Below, one piece after another: positions 1 through 6,688 of a stretch of 6,688 nucleotides of DNA. Both the position numbers and the translations under genes were made by a program. The stretch spans positions 1 to 6,688 of the forward strand of contig SLDH01000068.1 in NCBI GenBank assembly GCA_007125415.1, read 5' to 3'. The notes below the pieces were generated by a model. The model was not told the DNA's origin. It saw only the letters and a program-made list of their open reading frames with translations, and did no database searches. The stretch is from Roseovarius sp. Its GTDB lineage: Bacteria; Pseudomonadota; Alphaproteobacteria; Rhodobacterales; Rhodobacteraceae. Position 1 is the stretch's first letter. Each line of letters starts with the position of its first letter.

Positions 1-99
1 AAAGAAACCCGACAGGGCCGCATATGTTCCAAGACCGAGTGCGAAACCCGCGACCCACCAGAAAATCGTGCAGTTATTGAACTTCGTCCATTCATTCAT
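1..99 (-). CDS. Small predicted membrane protein downstream of nuoE (partial, N-terminal 33 codons)
   Basis: This open frame runs off the left edge of the window. It begins MNEWTKFNNCTIFWWVAGFA and continues as a hydrophobic, glycine/alanine-rich stretch at about residues 12-33, which looks like a transmembrane helix near the N-terminus. It starts 24 bases after the nuoE stop. The ATG at 99 is preceded by a GGGAG ribosome-binding site about 9 bases upstream, so it very probably belongs to the nuo transcript. From memory, Rhodobacterales nuo operons often carry a small unnamed membrane protein here, sometimes with a proline/alanine-rich tail and a helix-hairpin-helix end, but that tail would lie outside this window. 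It is not a known core complex I subunit. I infer an accessory or assembly-related membrane protein; function unknown. Confidence 0.7.
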   Translation of the reverse strand, partial: MNEWTKFNNCTIFWWVAGFALGLGTYAALSGFF

Positions 100-123
100 G
101 CCCTGTCACTCCCGAATCCTCTT

Positions 124-1284
124 TCACTCTGCGTTGTCAGTAAATTTCCGTGAAAACTTCGTCTCCCCGCCGCCGGCGAGTATCTTCGCTTGCGCCACCC
201 ATTCGTCCCGGCTGACCCGCCCCTTGAAACGTACGAGATGCTGATCGGCCCAGGCCACCTCGGCATCAGACCATCCGGCGATCTGATCATAGTGGTAAAC
301 GCCCTTTTCATTCAACTCCTGCTCGAGCTTGGGCCCGACTCCCTTGATCCGCTTGAGATCATCCCGGCCCTCAGGCCGCGCCGCCGCCAGAAGTTCGGGC
401 TCCCTGATCCCGGCGCTCATGCCCGTGTCGGCCATCGGCGGCGCGGTGGATGGGCTTTCGGGCTTGGCCTTCGAGTCGGATTTGTCCGGTGGTTGCGTGC
501 TCGGCGCTGTCTCGACGGCCTCTTCAGGGGGCGTGCCGGCCTGCGCTTCCGGATCGGAGGGCTGATGATTGGCCCCATAGGTTTGCCAGGGTGCCGACAG
601 CGGCGTTTCCGAACCGTCGATGCGCTTGAGAGTTTCTCCGAGATCCGTGGCAAGTTGCACGCTGGCATTTTGCGGCAACCGCTTCTCCTCACCCGCCGTG
701 AGGCTGGTCAGACCCGATTTCGGCTCCGAGGCGAAACGGCCGTTCTGCGGCCCCGGCGCGGGCACGCGGCCCGCCGAGATGTCATCGAGCAGCCTGCCAA
801 GACTCTCCGCCGTCAGGTCCTCGTAATAATCCTTGCCGATCTGCGCCATCGGCGCATTGGCACAGGCCCCGAGGCATTCCACCTCTTCCCAGCTCAGCTT
901 GCCATCGGCACTCAGTTGATGGGGGCGCGCGGCAATCTTGTCACGGCACACCGCCACCAGATCCTCGGACCCGCAGAGCATGCAGGGTGTCGTGCCGCAA
1001 ATCTGGATATGTGCAACACTTCCAACGGGCTGCAACTGGAACATGAAGTAGAAGCTGGCCACCTCCAGCGCACGGATATACGCCATGTCCAGCATTTCCG
1101 CCACGACCTCGATTGCGGGACGGGTCAGCCAGCCCTCCTGTTCCTGCGCGCGCCACAGAAGGGGGATGATCGCGCTGGCCTGTCTGCCTTCGGGGTATTT
1201 GGTGATCTGCGCCTCGGCCCAGGCCTGATTGGCAGGGGTGAAGGCGAAGCTTTCTGGCTGGTTGGCGTGTAGTCTGCGAAGCAT
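124..1284 (-). CDS. nuoE: NADH-quinone oxidoreductase subunit E with C-terminal helix-hairpin-helix extension
   Basis: NuoE (24 kDa / Nqo2 type) is a peripheral subunit of the NADH-oxidising arm of complex I and carries the [2Fe-2S] cluster N1a. The thioredoxin-like core covers residues 1-170. The expected ligands are visible as Cys96, Cys101, Cys137 and Cys141 (C-x4-C, then 35 residues, then C-x3-C, within ICGTTPC and VECLGAC). The protein has 386 residues, whereas E. coli NuoE has about 166 and Paracoccus Nqo2 about 239. The excess is a Pro/Ala/Ser/Glu-rich linker (about 172-305) and a compact C-terminal domain (306-370) starting [17 protein letters not shown], a helix-hairpin-helix signature, followed by [15 protein letters not shown]. 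The start is the ATG at 1284, because the N-terminus aligns with my recollection of Paracoccus Nqo2. The upstream ribosome-binding sequence (AGGAAAG) is about 15 bases away and weak. It lies between the lipoprotein and small membrane-protein genes of the nuo operon. Confidence 0.96.
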   Translation of the reverse strand: MLRRLHANQPESFAFTPANQAWAEAQITKYPEGRQASAIIPLLWRAQEQEGWLTRPAIEVVAEMLDMAYIRALEVASFYFMFQLQPVGSVAHIQICGTTPCMLCGSEDLVAVCRDKIAARPHQLSADGKLSWEEVECLGACANAPMAQIGKDYYEDLTAESLGRLLDDISAGRVPAPGPQNGRFASEPKSGLTSLTAGEEKRLPQNASVQLATDLGETLKRIDGSETPLSAPWQTYGANHQPSDPEAQAGTPPEEAVETAPSTQPPDKSDSKAKPESPSTAPPMADTGMSAGIREPELLAAARPEGRDDLKRIKGVGPKLEQELNEKGVYHYDQIAGWSDAEVAWADQHLVRFKGRVSRDEWVAQAKILAGGGETKFSRKFTDNAE

Positions 1285-1348
1285 GGTGAAGCTACCGTCT
1301 TTCCTGTCTGGCGATCAGGCGCCTGCCCGACCGGTGAAATCGGCCTGT

Positions 1349-1639
1349 TCAGGCCGTGGGCGCGCAGGGCCCGGAAGTGATCCGGGCCCCGCCACCCTCG
1401 AGCCGCACCGCCCGATCGGTCCGCAAAAGGAAACCGACGATGTCCTGCGACTGCTCGCGCGTCATGCCGGCCTGTAATTCCACCGGCAGATAATCGGCCT
1501 CGGTCACCATGTCGCAACCGATCGTTGCGGCAGCGGCCTCAAATCGGGCGATGTCTTCCGGCGTGGTTCCCTCGGGCGGCACATCGCAGGCCGCCAGCGC
1601 CAACAGAACCGCGCCCGATCCGATCCATATCGCCCTCAT
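1349..1639 (-). CDS. Small predicted lipoprotein in the nuo operon
   Basis: This is a 96-residue protein with a lipoprotein signal peptide: MRAIWIGSG, then a hydrophobic core ending in the lipobox L15-A16-A17-C18. Cys18 would be lipidated after cleavage by signal peptidase II. The residue after it is Asp19; by the E. coli '+2 rule' an Asp there favours retention in the inner membrane, though that rule is not fixed in alphaproteobacteria. The mature part is about 79 residues, acidic in its first half (EGTTPEDIARFEAAAATIG). It has two further cysteines, Cys42 and Cys92, which could form a periplasmic disulfide. A GGGGTGG sequence lies just upstream of the ATG. It sits between nuoD and nuoE on the same strand, 94 bases after nuoD and 64 bases before nuoE. 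I do not recognise a named family. I infer a periplasmic-side, membrane-anchored accessory or assembly factor for complex I; there is no direct evidence of function. Confidence 0.8.
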   Translation of the reverse strand: MRAIWIGSGAVLLALAACDVPPEGTTPEDIARFEAAAATIGCDMVTEADYLPVELQAGMTREQSQDIVGFLLRTDRAVRLEGGGARITSGPCAPTA

Positions 1640-1702
1640 CCTGCCACCCCGGCCGCAAAATCACGCCAGGAACACAGTGGCCCGCACAGAGCGGCTGTCT
1701 CT

Positions 1703-1721
1703 TCCGGGGCCGCACCCCGGA
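1703..1721 (-). other. Intercistronic stem-loop after nuoD
   Basis: A perfect 7-bp inverted repeat (TCCGGGG, 5-base loop, CCCCGGA) lies 12 bases after the nuoD stop in the 94-base gap before the lipoprotein gene. It is almost all G-C and would fold readily in the transcript. No run of U follows, so it is not a typical intrinsic terminator. Its place inside the operon suggests RNA processing, mRNA stabilisation of the nuoABCD segment, or a partial attenuation point. That role is inference. Confidence 0.5.
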
Positions 1722-1733
1722 CTTCATGCTTGA

Positions 1734-2951
1734 TCACCGGTCGATCTCCCCGAAAACAACGTCCATCGTTCCGATAATTGCCGCCACATCAGCCAGTTGA
1801 TGGCCTCCCGCCACATAATCCATGGCCTGCAGGTGCAGGTATCCCGGCGCGCGGATCTTGGCCCGGTAGGGGCGGTTTGTGCCATCCGCCACCAGATAGA
1901 CGCCAAACTCGCCCTTGGGGGCCTCGACGCAGGCATAAACCTCGCCCGCCGGCACATGAAACCCTTCCGTGTAGAGCTTGAAGTGATGGATCAATGCCTC
2001 CATCGACGTCTTCATCTCCGCCCGTTTGGGCGGGGTGATCTTGCCGCGCGCAATGACGTCGCCCTGACCTTCGGGCGCGCGCAGTTTCTCGACACATTGA
2101 TGGATGATCCGCAGGCTCTGGCGCATCTCTTCCATCCGGCACAGATAGCGGTCATAGCAATCGCCATTCTTGCCCACGGGGATGTCGAACTCGAATTCGT
2201 TGTAGCACTCATAGGGCTGCGCGCGGCGCAAATCCCAGGCCAGCCCCGATCCGCGCACCATCACGCCGGAAAAACCCCAATCGAGAATATCCTGCTCGGT
2301 CACCACGCCGATATCGGCATTGCGCTGCTTGAAGATGCGATTCTCCGTAAGCAGATCGTCAAGATCCTTGATGACGCGCGGAAACTCATGCGCCCAGGTC
2401 TCGATATCGTCGATGAGATCATCCGGCAGGTCCTGATGCACCCCGCCGGGCCGGAAATAGGCGGCATGCAGGCGTGCACCACAGGCGCGCTCATAAAAGA
2501 CCATCAGTTTCTCACGCTCCTCGAAGCCCCAGAGCGGCGGCGTGAGCGCGCCCACATCCATCGCCTGGGTGGTCACGTTGAGCAGATGGTTCAGGATACG
2601 GCCGATCTCCGAGTAGAGCACGCGGATGAGGCTGCCCCGGCGCGGCACCTCGACCCCAGTCAGCTTTTCGATGGCAAGGCACCAGGCATGCTCCTGGTTC
2701 ATCGGCGCCACATAGTCCAGCCGGTCGAAATAGGGCAGGTTCTGCAGATAGGTGCGGCTCTCCATGAGCTTTTCGGTGCCGCGATGCAGCAGGCCGATAT
2801 GCGGATCGCAGCGCTCCACAATCTCGCCGTCAAGCTCCAGCACAAGCCTCAGAACACCATGCGCCGCAGGATGTTGCGGCCCGAAATTGATGTTGAAGTT
2901 GCGGATCTTCTGCTCGCCGGTCTGGGCGTCGTCAAACTTGGAGCCGTCCAT
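1734..2951 (-). CDS. nuoD: NADH-quinone oxidoreductase subunit D
   Basis: NuoD (49 kDa / Nqo4 type) forms, with NuoB, the quinone-binding pocket at the membrane end of the peripheral arm of complex I. The protein has 405 residues and appears full length. The N-terminal signature GPQHPAAHG is at 24-32, [12 protein letters not shown] at 53-64, and the protein ends FGEIDR. By alignment from memory with the bovine subunit (constant offset of 28), His31 and Tyr80 correspond to the quinone headgroup residues His59 and Tyr108. Asp132 corresponds to Asp160, and Arg57 to the arginine that is dimethylated in mitochondria. I chose the ATG at 2951, which overlaps the nuoC stop (TGATG), with GGAAGG 9 bases upstream. 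An in-frame GTG one codon earlier (2954) is a possible alternative that would add one residue. The junction implies translational coupling to nuoC. Confidence 0.98.
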   Translation of the reverse strand: MDGSKFDDAQTGEQKIRNFNINFGPQHPAAHGVLRLVLELDGEIVERCDPHIGLLHRGTEKLMESRTYLQNLPYFDRLDYVAPMNQEHAWCLAIEKLTGVEVPRRGSLIRVLYSEIGRILNHLLNVTTQAMDVGALTPPLWGFEEREKLMVFYERACGARLHAAYFRPGGVHQDLPDDLIDDIETWAHEFPRVIKDLDDLLTENRIFKQRNADIGVVTEQDILDWGFSGVMVRGSGLAWDLRRAQPYECYNEFEFDIPVGKNGDCYDRYLCRMEEMRQSLRIIHQCVEKLRAPEGQGDVIARGKITPPKRAEMKTSMEALIHHFKLYTEGFHVPAGEVYACVEAPKGEFGVYLVADGTNRPYRAKIRAPGYLHLQAMDYVAGGHQLADVAAIIGTMDVVFGEIDR

Positions 2952-3559
2952 CACTTTGCACCTTCCGTCTTCTCGTCACCGGGCAGAACATATTGTGCGC
3001 CTTCCCATGGCGACATGAAATCGAACTGCCGATACTCCTGCACGAGGTTCACCGGCTCATAGACCACCCGCTTTTGCACCTCGTCATACCGCACCTCCGT
3101 GTAGCCCGTGGTCGGGAAGTCCTTGCGCAGCGGGTACCCGCGAAAGCCGTAATCGGTAAGGATACGGCGCAGATCCGGATGACCCGAGAAGAGAATGCCG
3201 AACATGTCGAACACCTCCCGCTCGAACCAGTTGGCGGCCGGAAACGCCTCGGTGATGGACGGCACCATGTCCTCCTCGCGCACACTCACCCGCACGCGGA
3301 TGCGGTGGTTCCGATACATCGACAGGAAATGATAGACCAAATCGAACCGCTTCGCCCTTTCCGGGTAATCCACCGCGGTGATGTCAACGAGGCTCGAGAA
3401 CCTGCAATTCGGATCAACCTTGAGAAACTCGGTAAAGGGCCGGATATTGGCCAGCGTCACCCGCATGTTCAACTCATCATGGGTCACGTCCCAGTCGAGA
3501 ACGCAATCCGGACGCTTCATCTCGATATGTGTGCCCAGTTCGTCCAGCGCGTCACTCAT
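2951..3559 (-). CDS. nuoC: NADH-quinone oxidoreductase subunit C
   Basis: NuoC (30 kDa / Nqo5 type) is a structural subunit of the connecting module of complex I that packs against NuoD; it has no cofactor. The 202-residue length is normal for an unfused alphaproteobacterial NuoC, unlike the NuoCD fusion of E. coli. The family signature begins [10 protein letters not shown] at residues 113-122 and continues through [20 protein letters not shown] at about 129-148. I place the start at the ATG at 3559 (MSDALDEL). It has GGACGGAAG immediately upstream, and the reading frame further upstream encodes non-family sequence antisense-like in composition that overlaps nuoB. It begins 58 bases after the nuoB stop, and its TGA stop shares a base with the nuoD start, so nuoC and nuoD are likely translated in a coupled way. 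Confidence 0.97.
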   Translation of the reverse strand: MSDALDELGTHIEMKRPDCVLDWDVTHDELNMRVTLANIRPFTEFLKVDPNCRFSSLVDITAVDYPERAKRFDLVYHFLSMYRNHRIRVRVSVREEDMVPSITEAFPAANWFEREVFDMFGILFSGHPDLRRILTDYGFRGYPLRKDFPTTGYTEVRYDEVQKRVVYEPVNLVQEYRQFDFMSPWEGAQYVLPGDEKTEGAK

Positions 3560-3617
3560 GATCTTCCGTCCTTTCCCGCCGATGCATCGTGGTCGCCATC
3601 GACATCGCCCCGATATC

Positions 3618-4507
<890 letters not shown>

Positions 4508-4514
4508 AAGACGG

Positions 4515-4521
4515 CTCCTTT
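4515..4521 (-). promoter_or_regulatory. Ribosome-binding site deciding the nuoA start
   Basis: AAAGGAG on the minus strand is the strongest Shine-Dalgarno match before nuoA. It lies 7 bases before a TTG codon and 16 bases before the nearest in-frame ATG, which favours TTG initiation. Confidence 0.6.
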
Positions 4522-4571
4522 CATACGCACGGCGCTGCGCAGGCGGGGTGGCTGTTTTCAACGTCGCTTCG

Positions 4572-4600
4572 GGTTTACCCCTGCCCCATCACAGGGTCAA
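4572..4600 (-). promoter_or_regulatory. Candidate sigma-70-type promoter for the nuo operon
   Basis: On the minus strand, TTGACC (4595-4600) is followed after a 17-base spacer by TAAACC (4572-4577). The -35 matches 5 of 6 consensus bases and includes the TTGAC core favoured in alphaproteobacteria; the -10 matches only 3 of 6. Transcription would start near 4565, giving an untranslated leader of about 58 bases before nuoA. A second pair further upstream (TTGCTT/TATGTC, also 17 apart) is weaker. The gap 4508-4670 holds no convincing gene. Confidence 0.4.
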
Positions 4601-4653
4601 CCAAACATGACATATTCCCCGCCCCGACGCAAAGCAATGGTGCTGCAGCGCAG

Positions 4654-4671
4654 AAAGGGCCGCCCGCGGCC
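4654..4671 (-). terminator. Weak candidate terminator after the GST genes
   Basis: The GST stop codon is immediately followed by the inverted repeat GGCCGCGGGCGGCC (about 5 bp stem with a 4-base loop), then CTTTCT as a poor U-tract on the minus strand. The stem begins on the last base of the TAG stop. The U-run is interrupted, so termination may be partial, and some read-through from the GST genes into nuoA is possible. Confidence 0.35.
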
Positions 4672-5336
4672 TAACCCTCCGGTATCGGGTAGAAATCCCG
4701 GCTGTAGAATTCCTGTGGCCCGTCACGCTTCCGGGCACGCCGAAAACCCGGGCGCGCCTCCAGCCGGGCGCGATAGGCCCGGACGCGGGGAAACGGGTCA
4801 AGCGCCACGAAATAGGGTGCGGCAAAGAGGTTGAACCCCATCATCGTATCGGCCGCGGAAAATCCCGAGGGCAGGATGAAATCATGCTCGAGAATCGCTT
4901 CCAGACCACGCAGGCTTGCCGCCAGACGCGCCGTGATCAGCTTGATCACCACGGGAGAGGCCTGCGCCGGATCGCGCAGGAACACATGCTGTATGTTCAA
5001 CTGCTCGATCAGGCCGGCCATGGTCTCGGCATAGCCCAGCGCCTCGAGATATCGCGCGCGCTCCTGATCGCCGGGCGCAGGGGCAAGCGCGGGGGCAAGG
5101 CTGTCGCCCGCACGCTCGCACAGGATCTGCGTGATCGCCGCGCTTTCGAACAGAACCTGCCCCTCCATTTCCAGCGCCGGAACACGCCCCGCCGGAGAGA
5201 GTTTCAGGAATGCCGGATCGCGCAGGCTGCCGTCGCGGATCGAATAGGCCTTGACCTCAAAGGGAAGCGCCAGCTCCTCGAGCAGCCACAGGATACGGAA
5301 CGAGCGTGAGAACGCCACATGATGCAAGGTGATCAC
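4671..5336 (-). CDS. Glutathione S-transferase family protein (downstream of a tandem pair)
   Basis: This 221-residue protein has the soluble glutathione transferase fold: an N-terminal thioredoxin-like domain (about 1-78) and a C-terminal helical domain (about 90-205). The cis-proline is in GRVPALE (Pro53), and the glutathione gamma-glutamyl contact is Glu64-Ser65 in FESAAI. Ser10 or Ser12 in HVAFSRSFRILWLLEEL is the likely thiol-activating residue. The N-capping box of the C-terminal domain is visible as FSAAD (Ser160-Asp163). The GTG start at 5336 overlaps the stop of the upstream GST as GTGA, with GGAAAGG eight bases upstream. That overlap implies coupled translation, so the two form one operon. 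Substrate cannot be told from sequence; detoxifying conjugation or a reductive or isomerase role are possible. The pair precedes nuoA in the same orientation, but I see no functional tie. Confidence 0.9.
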   Translation of the reverse strand: MITLHHVAFSRSFRILWLLEELALPFEVKAYSIRDGSLRDPAFLKLSPAGRVPALEMEGQVLFESAAITQILCERAGDSLAPALAPAPGDQERARYLEALGYAETMAGLIEQLNIQHVFLRDPAQASPVVIKLITARLAASLRGLEAILEHDFILPSGFSAADTMMGFNLFAAPYFVALDPFPRVRAYRARLEARPGFRRARKRDGPQEFYSRDFYPIPEG

Positions 5337-5992
5337 CGGGCAGACCTTTCCAGCTGCGACAGATCAGGCCTCGTGGCGCGCACGGCAGGCGTCGTCTCCA
5401 TGGCTTCGGCCCAGCGCGACAGCGCCTCGCGTGCGTCCATCACCTCGCGGCCCTCGGGGATCATCCGGACATAGTCCAGCATCGGCCAGAGCAGACAATC
5501 CGCCAGCGTCAGGCCGCCGGGCACCAGAACCAGCCCTTCCCCCGCGATCTCATCGAGCGCGTCCATCACCCGGGGGGCCTCCGAAAGGCCTGCTGCGATG
5601 ATGGTCATGGCACGCTCCGTATCGGCATCCCGCGCTGACAGGAAGATGGCATGCGAGACCGCCTGGCGCACCAGTGGCCAGTAAATGTAGCTGTCGGCGA
5701 TTCCCATCACCTGCCGCATCCGCGCCCGCGCCCTGACATCGCGCGGCACCAGCGCCTCCCCCGCACCCTGCCCGGAGACATAATCGAGTATCGCCTGCGT
5801 CTCCCACAGACGGAATCCGCCATCTTCCAGCACAGGCACCCGTCCGAAAGGATGCAAATCCCGCAAGGCATGCGCTTGCACGGCGTCGAACGGATCGGCC
5901 TCGCGATAGTCATGCGCCAGCCCGCGCGCCACCAGGGCCATTCGAACCGCACGGGTATAGACGCTGTATTCATAGCCCGTCAGTCGCACCAT
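5333..5992 (-). CDS. Glutathione S-transferase family protein (upstream of a tandem pair)
   Basis: This 219-residue protein also has GST architecture: a thioredoxin-like domain at about 1-76 and a helical domain at about 85-205. Visible family features are the cis-proline in GRVPVLED (Pro53), WETQAI with Glu64-Thr65 as the glutathione-binding pair, and the N-cap LTLADC (Thr162-Asp165). The N-terminus is MVRLTGYEYSVYTRAVRMAL, where Ser10, Tyr12 or Thr13 could be the activating residue. The ATG at 5992 is preceded by AGGGGGAG four bases upstream. The frame is open further back to 6160, but that extension is glycine-rich, without family similarity, and overlaps the neighbouring small ORF. It is clearly divergent from the second GST, so this is not a recent tandem duplication. 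Substrate unknown. Confidence 0.88.
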   Translation of the reverse strand: MVRLTGYEYSVYTRAVRMALVARGLAHDYREADPFDAVQAHALRDLHPFGRVPVLEDGGFRLWETQAILDYVSGQGAGEALVPRDVRARARMRQVMGIADSYIYWPLVRQAVSHAIFLSARDADTERAMTIIAAGLSEAPRVMDALDEIAGEGLVLVPGGLTLADCLLWPMLDYVRMIPEGREVMDAREALSRWAEAMETTPAVRATRPDLSQLERSAR

Positions 5993-6228
5993 TCTTCTCC
6001 CCCTGCCTCGGAGGCATCCACCAGCCGGATGACCACCAGGTCCAAACCCATCTGCCCACTGATTCCGGCCACACAATTGCGCGCCGACAGCCCCCATGTC
6101 GCAGGAAAAGCCGAATCCCGCGCAGCCATCACCTGCCCCGCCCCGCATATCACCCCGCAAGCGGCATGACCATCAGGATGCGCCCGCGCCGCGATCACCT
6201 CTCTCTTCTTCTTGGCCCAAATACCCAT
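5980..6228 (-). CDS. Unrecognised small protein upstream of the GST pair (possible gene)
   Basis: An 82-codon frame begins MGIWAKKKREVIAARAHPDG and ends GEEWCD. Its stop lies 13 bases inside the start of the upstream GST gene, and the GST ribosome-binding site is embedded in its last codons, as expected for coupled genes. By my hand count about 68% of its third codon positions are G or C, which is compatible with coding. It has four cysteines, a basic N-terminus and a hydrophobic stretch near residues 61-69 (GLDLVVIRL), but no signal peptide or motif I recognise. Against it, no convincing Shine-Dalgarno sequence precedes the ATG at 6228. Without it, 5993-6359 would be a 367-base gene-free region. 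I treat it as a plausible but unproven gene of unknown function. Confidence 0.4.
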   Translation of the reverse strand: MGIWAKKKREVIAARAHPDGHAACGVICGAGQVMAARDSAFPATWGLSARNCVAGISGQMGLDLVVIRLVDASEAGGEEWCD

Positions 6229-6290
6229 CCACGGCCGGCCACGGGCACCAGCAGCCGGCAGAAAGGCACCGCCTGCGCTTTCCTTGGCAT

Positions 6291-6304
6291 TTGACCTCGG
6301 TCAA
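6291..6304 (+). promoter_or_regulatory. FNR/Dnr-type operator upstream of ompW
   Basis: TTGACCTCGGTCAA is a perfect dyad, TTGAC-N4-GTCAA (the match extends to 6+6 bases around a 2-base centre). This fits the Crp/Fnr-superfamily pattern TTGAY-N4-RTCAA used by FnrL and Dnr/NNR regulators in Rhodobacterales. Its centre (between 6297 and 6298) falls at -41.5 from the start point predicted by the -10 box at 6327-6332, the class II activator position. I infer oxygen- or nitric oxide-responsive activation of the downstream OmpW gene. Which family member binds cannot be decided from the site. Confidence 0.65.
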
Positions 6305-6326
6305 GGCGCCGCGCTGCACCGCGGCA

Positions 6327-6332
6327 TATACT
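6327..6332 (+). promoter_or_regulatory. -10 element of the ompW promoter
   Basis: TATACT matches the -10 consensus at 5 of 6 positions. The position 17 bases upstream (AGGCGC) is not a -35 element, as is common at activator-dependent promoters. Transcription would start near 6339, leaving about a 21-base leader before the ATG at 6360. Confidence 0.55.
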
Positions 6333-6359
6333 TTGCTCATCGATACGAGGAAGACAGAA

Positions 6360-6688
6360 ATGAAAAAGACACTCACAGCGCTCACACTCACCCTGACCAC
6401 CGCCATCGCGGCCTTGTCCGCCCCTGCTCTCGCGCAGGAGCGGGGTGACCTGACCATCGGTCTCGGACTTGGCTGGGTCGAACCGACGAAGAAATCCAAC
6501 ACGAACGCCGGCCGGATCGATGTCGATGGCAACCTGCGCCCGACCCTCACGGTCGAATATTTCATCGCCGACAGGATCGGAATCGAATTGCTGCCCGCCT
6601 GGCCATTCCAGCATGATGTCAATCTCGCACGGGCCGGACGGGTGGCCAAGATCAAACACCTGCCGCCCACGCTCTCGTTGCCATACCA
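6360..6688 (+). CDS. ompW: OmpW-family outer-membrane protein (partial, N-terminal 109 codons)
   Basis: OmpW proteins are small eight-stranded outer-membrane beta-barrels with a hydrophobic channel, linked to uptake of small hydrophobic molecules and to stress adaptation. The visible part has a Sec signal peptide (MKKTLTALTL, hydrophobic core, cleavage predicted after ALA at residue 25). It continues with alternating strand-like segments and the family's typical block: LRPTLTVEYFIADRIGIELL at about 59-78, then AWPFQHDV, then IKHLPPTLSLPY at 98-109. The start ATG at 6360 has GAGGAAG about 8 bases upstream. The frame is open to the right edge; a complete OmpW is usually around 200-230 residues, so roughly half is present. 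It is divergent from the GST genes. The FNR-type site upstream suggests induction under oxygen limitation or nitrosative conditions; in enterobacteria ompW is also FNR-responsive. Confidence 0.93.
   Translation, partial: MKKTLTALTLTLTTAIAALSAPALAQERGDLTIGLGLGWVEPTKKSNTNAGRIDVDGNLRPTLTVEYFIADRIGIELLPAWPFQHDVNLARAGRVAKIKHLPPTLSLPY

Noticed and set aside
190..1272. Long open frame of 360 codons on the plus strand opposite nuoE
   Set aside because: It is the antisense shadow of nuoE: arginine/glycine/leucine-rich composition, no recognisable domain, and nuoE has its iron-sulfur ligands intact.
1539..1727. 62-codon frame just after nuoD (MKSGVRPRKRQ...)
   Set aside because: It overlaps most of the lipoprotein's signal peptide and N-terminus in another frame, is Arg/Gly-rich, and has no ribosome-binding site; the lipoprotein frame has a clear signal peptide.
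1797..3062. Open frame of 421 codons on the plus strand opposite nuoD
   Set aside because: It is antisense to the highly conserved nuoD and crosses into nuoC; histidine/arginine-rich low-information sequence typical of high-GC antisense frames.
4586..4600. TTGACCCTGTGATGG as a possible FNR-type site upstream of nuoA
   Set aside because: Only the first half-site matches; the second half (TGATG) does not resemble RTCAA. It is better read as a -35 element.
4607..4834. Plus-strand frame across the nuoA-GST gap
   Set aside because: Mostly antisense to the GST C-terminus; Arg/Pro/Gly-rich, no family features.
6195..6670. Two overlapping minus-strand frames opposite ompW
   Set aside because: They are shadows of the OmpW gene, which has a signal peptide and family motifs; the frames cross its promoter and show no domains.

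Overview
The window reads as chromosomal DNA from an alphaproteobacterium of the order Rhodobacterales (Roseobacter/Rhodobacter/Paracoccus type). It is GC-rich. The complex I proteins closely resemble what I recall of the Paracoccus and Rhodobacter subunits, and small accessory genes are interspersed among the nuo genes, which is typical of that group. This assignment rests on recognising sequence by eye, not on a search.

Bases 1-4507 (minus strand, read right to left) hold the proximal part of a nuo operon for the proton-pumping NADH:quinone oxidoreductase (complex I): nuoA, nuoB, nuoC, nuoD, a small predicted lipoprotein, nuoE, and the start of a small membrane-protein gene cut by the window edge. 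The genes are tightly packed. nuoA and nuoB overlap by 10 bases and nuoC/nuoD share a TGATG junction; the largest gap is 94 bases, after nuoD, and it contains a strong stem-loop. nuoA forms the membrane anchor near the quinone site, nuoB carries cluster N2, nuoC and nuoD complete the connecting module, and nuoE carries the [2Fe-2S] cluster N1a of the NADH-oxidising module. nuoE is extended to 386 residues by a low-complexity linker and a C-terminal helix-hairpin-helix domain. A candidate promoter and a weak candidate terminator for the preceding genes lie at 4508-4671.

Bases 4671-5992 (minus strand) hold two tandem glutathione S-transferase family genes coupled by a GTGA overlap. An unrecognised 82-codon reading frame (5980-6228) overlaps the start of the upstream one and may be a third gene in that unit.

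Bases 6229-6359 form a divergent regulatory region. It contains a perfect FNR/Dnr-type dyad (TTGAC-N4-GTCAA) placed exactly where a class II activator should sit relative to a TATACT -10 box. This drives an OmpW-family outer-membrane beta-barrel gene on the plus strand, cut by the right edge.

I see no mobile element, CRISPR array, tRNA, rRNA or defence system. Most of the window is conserved core metabolism. The best leads are the nuo accessory parts (lipoprotein, NuoE fusion, small membrane protein), the FNR-type site at ompW, and the small ORF before the GST genes.
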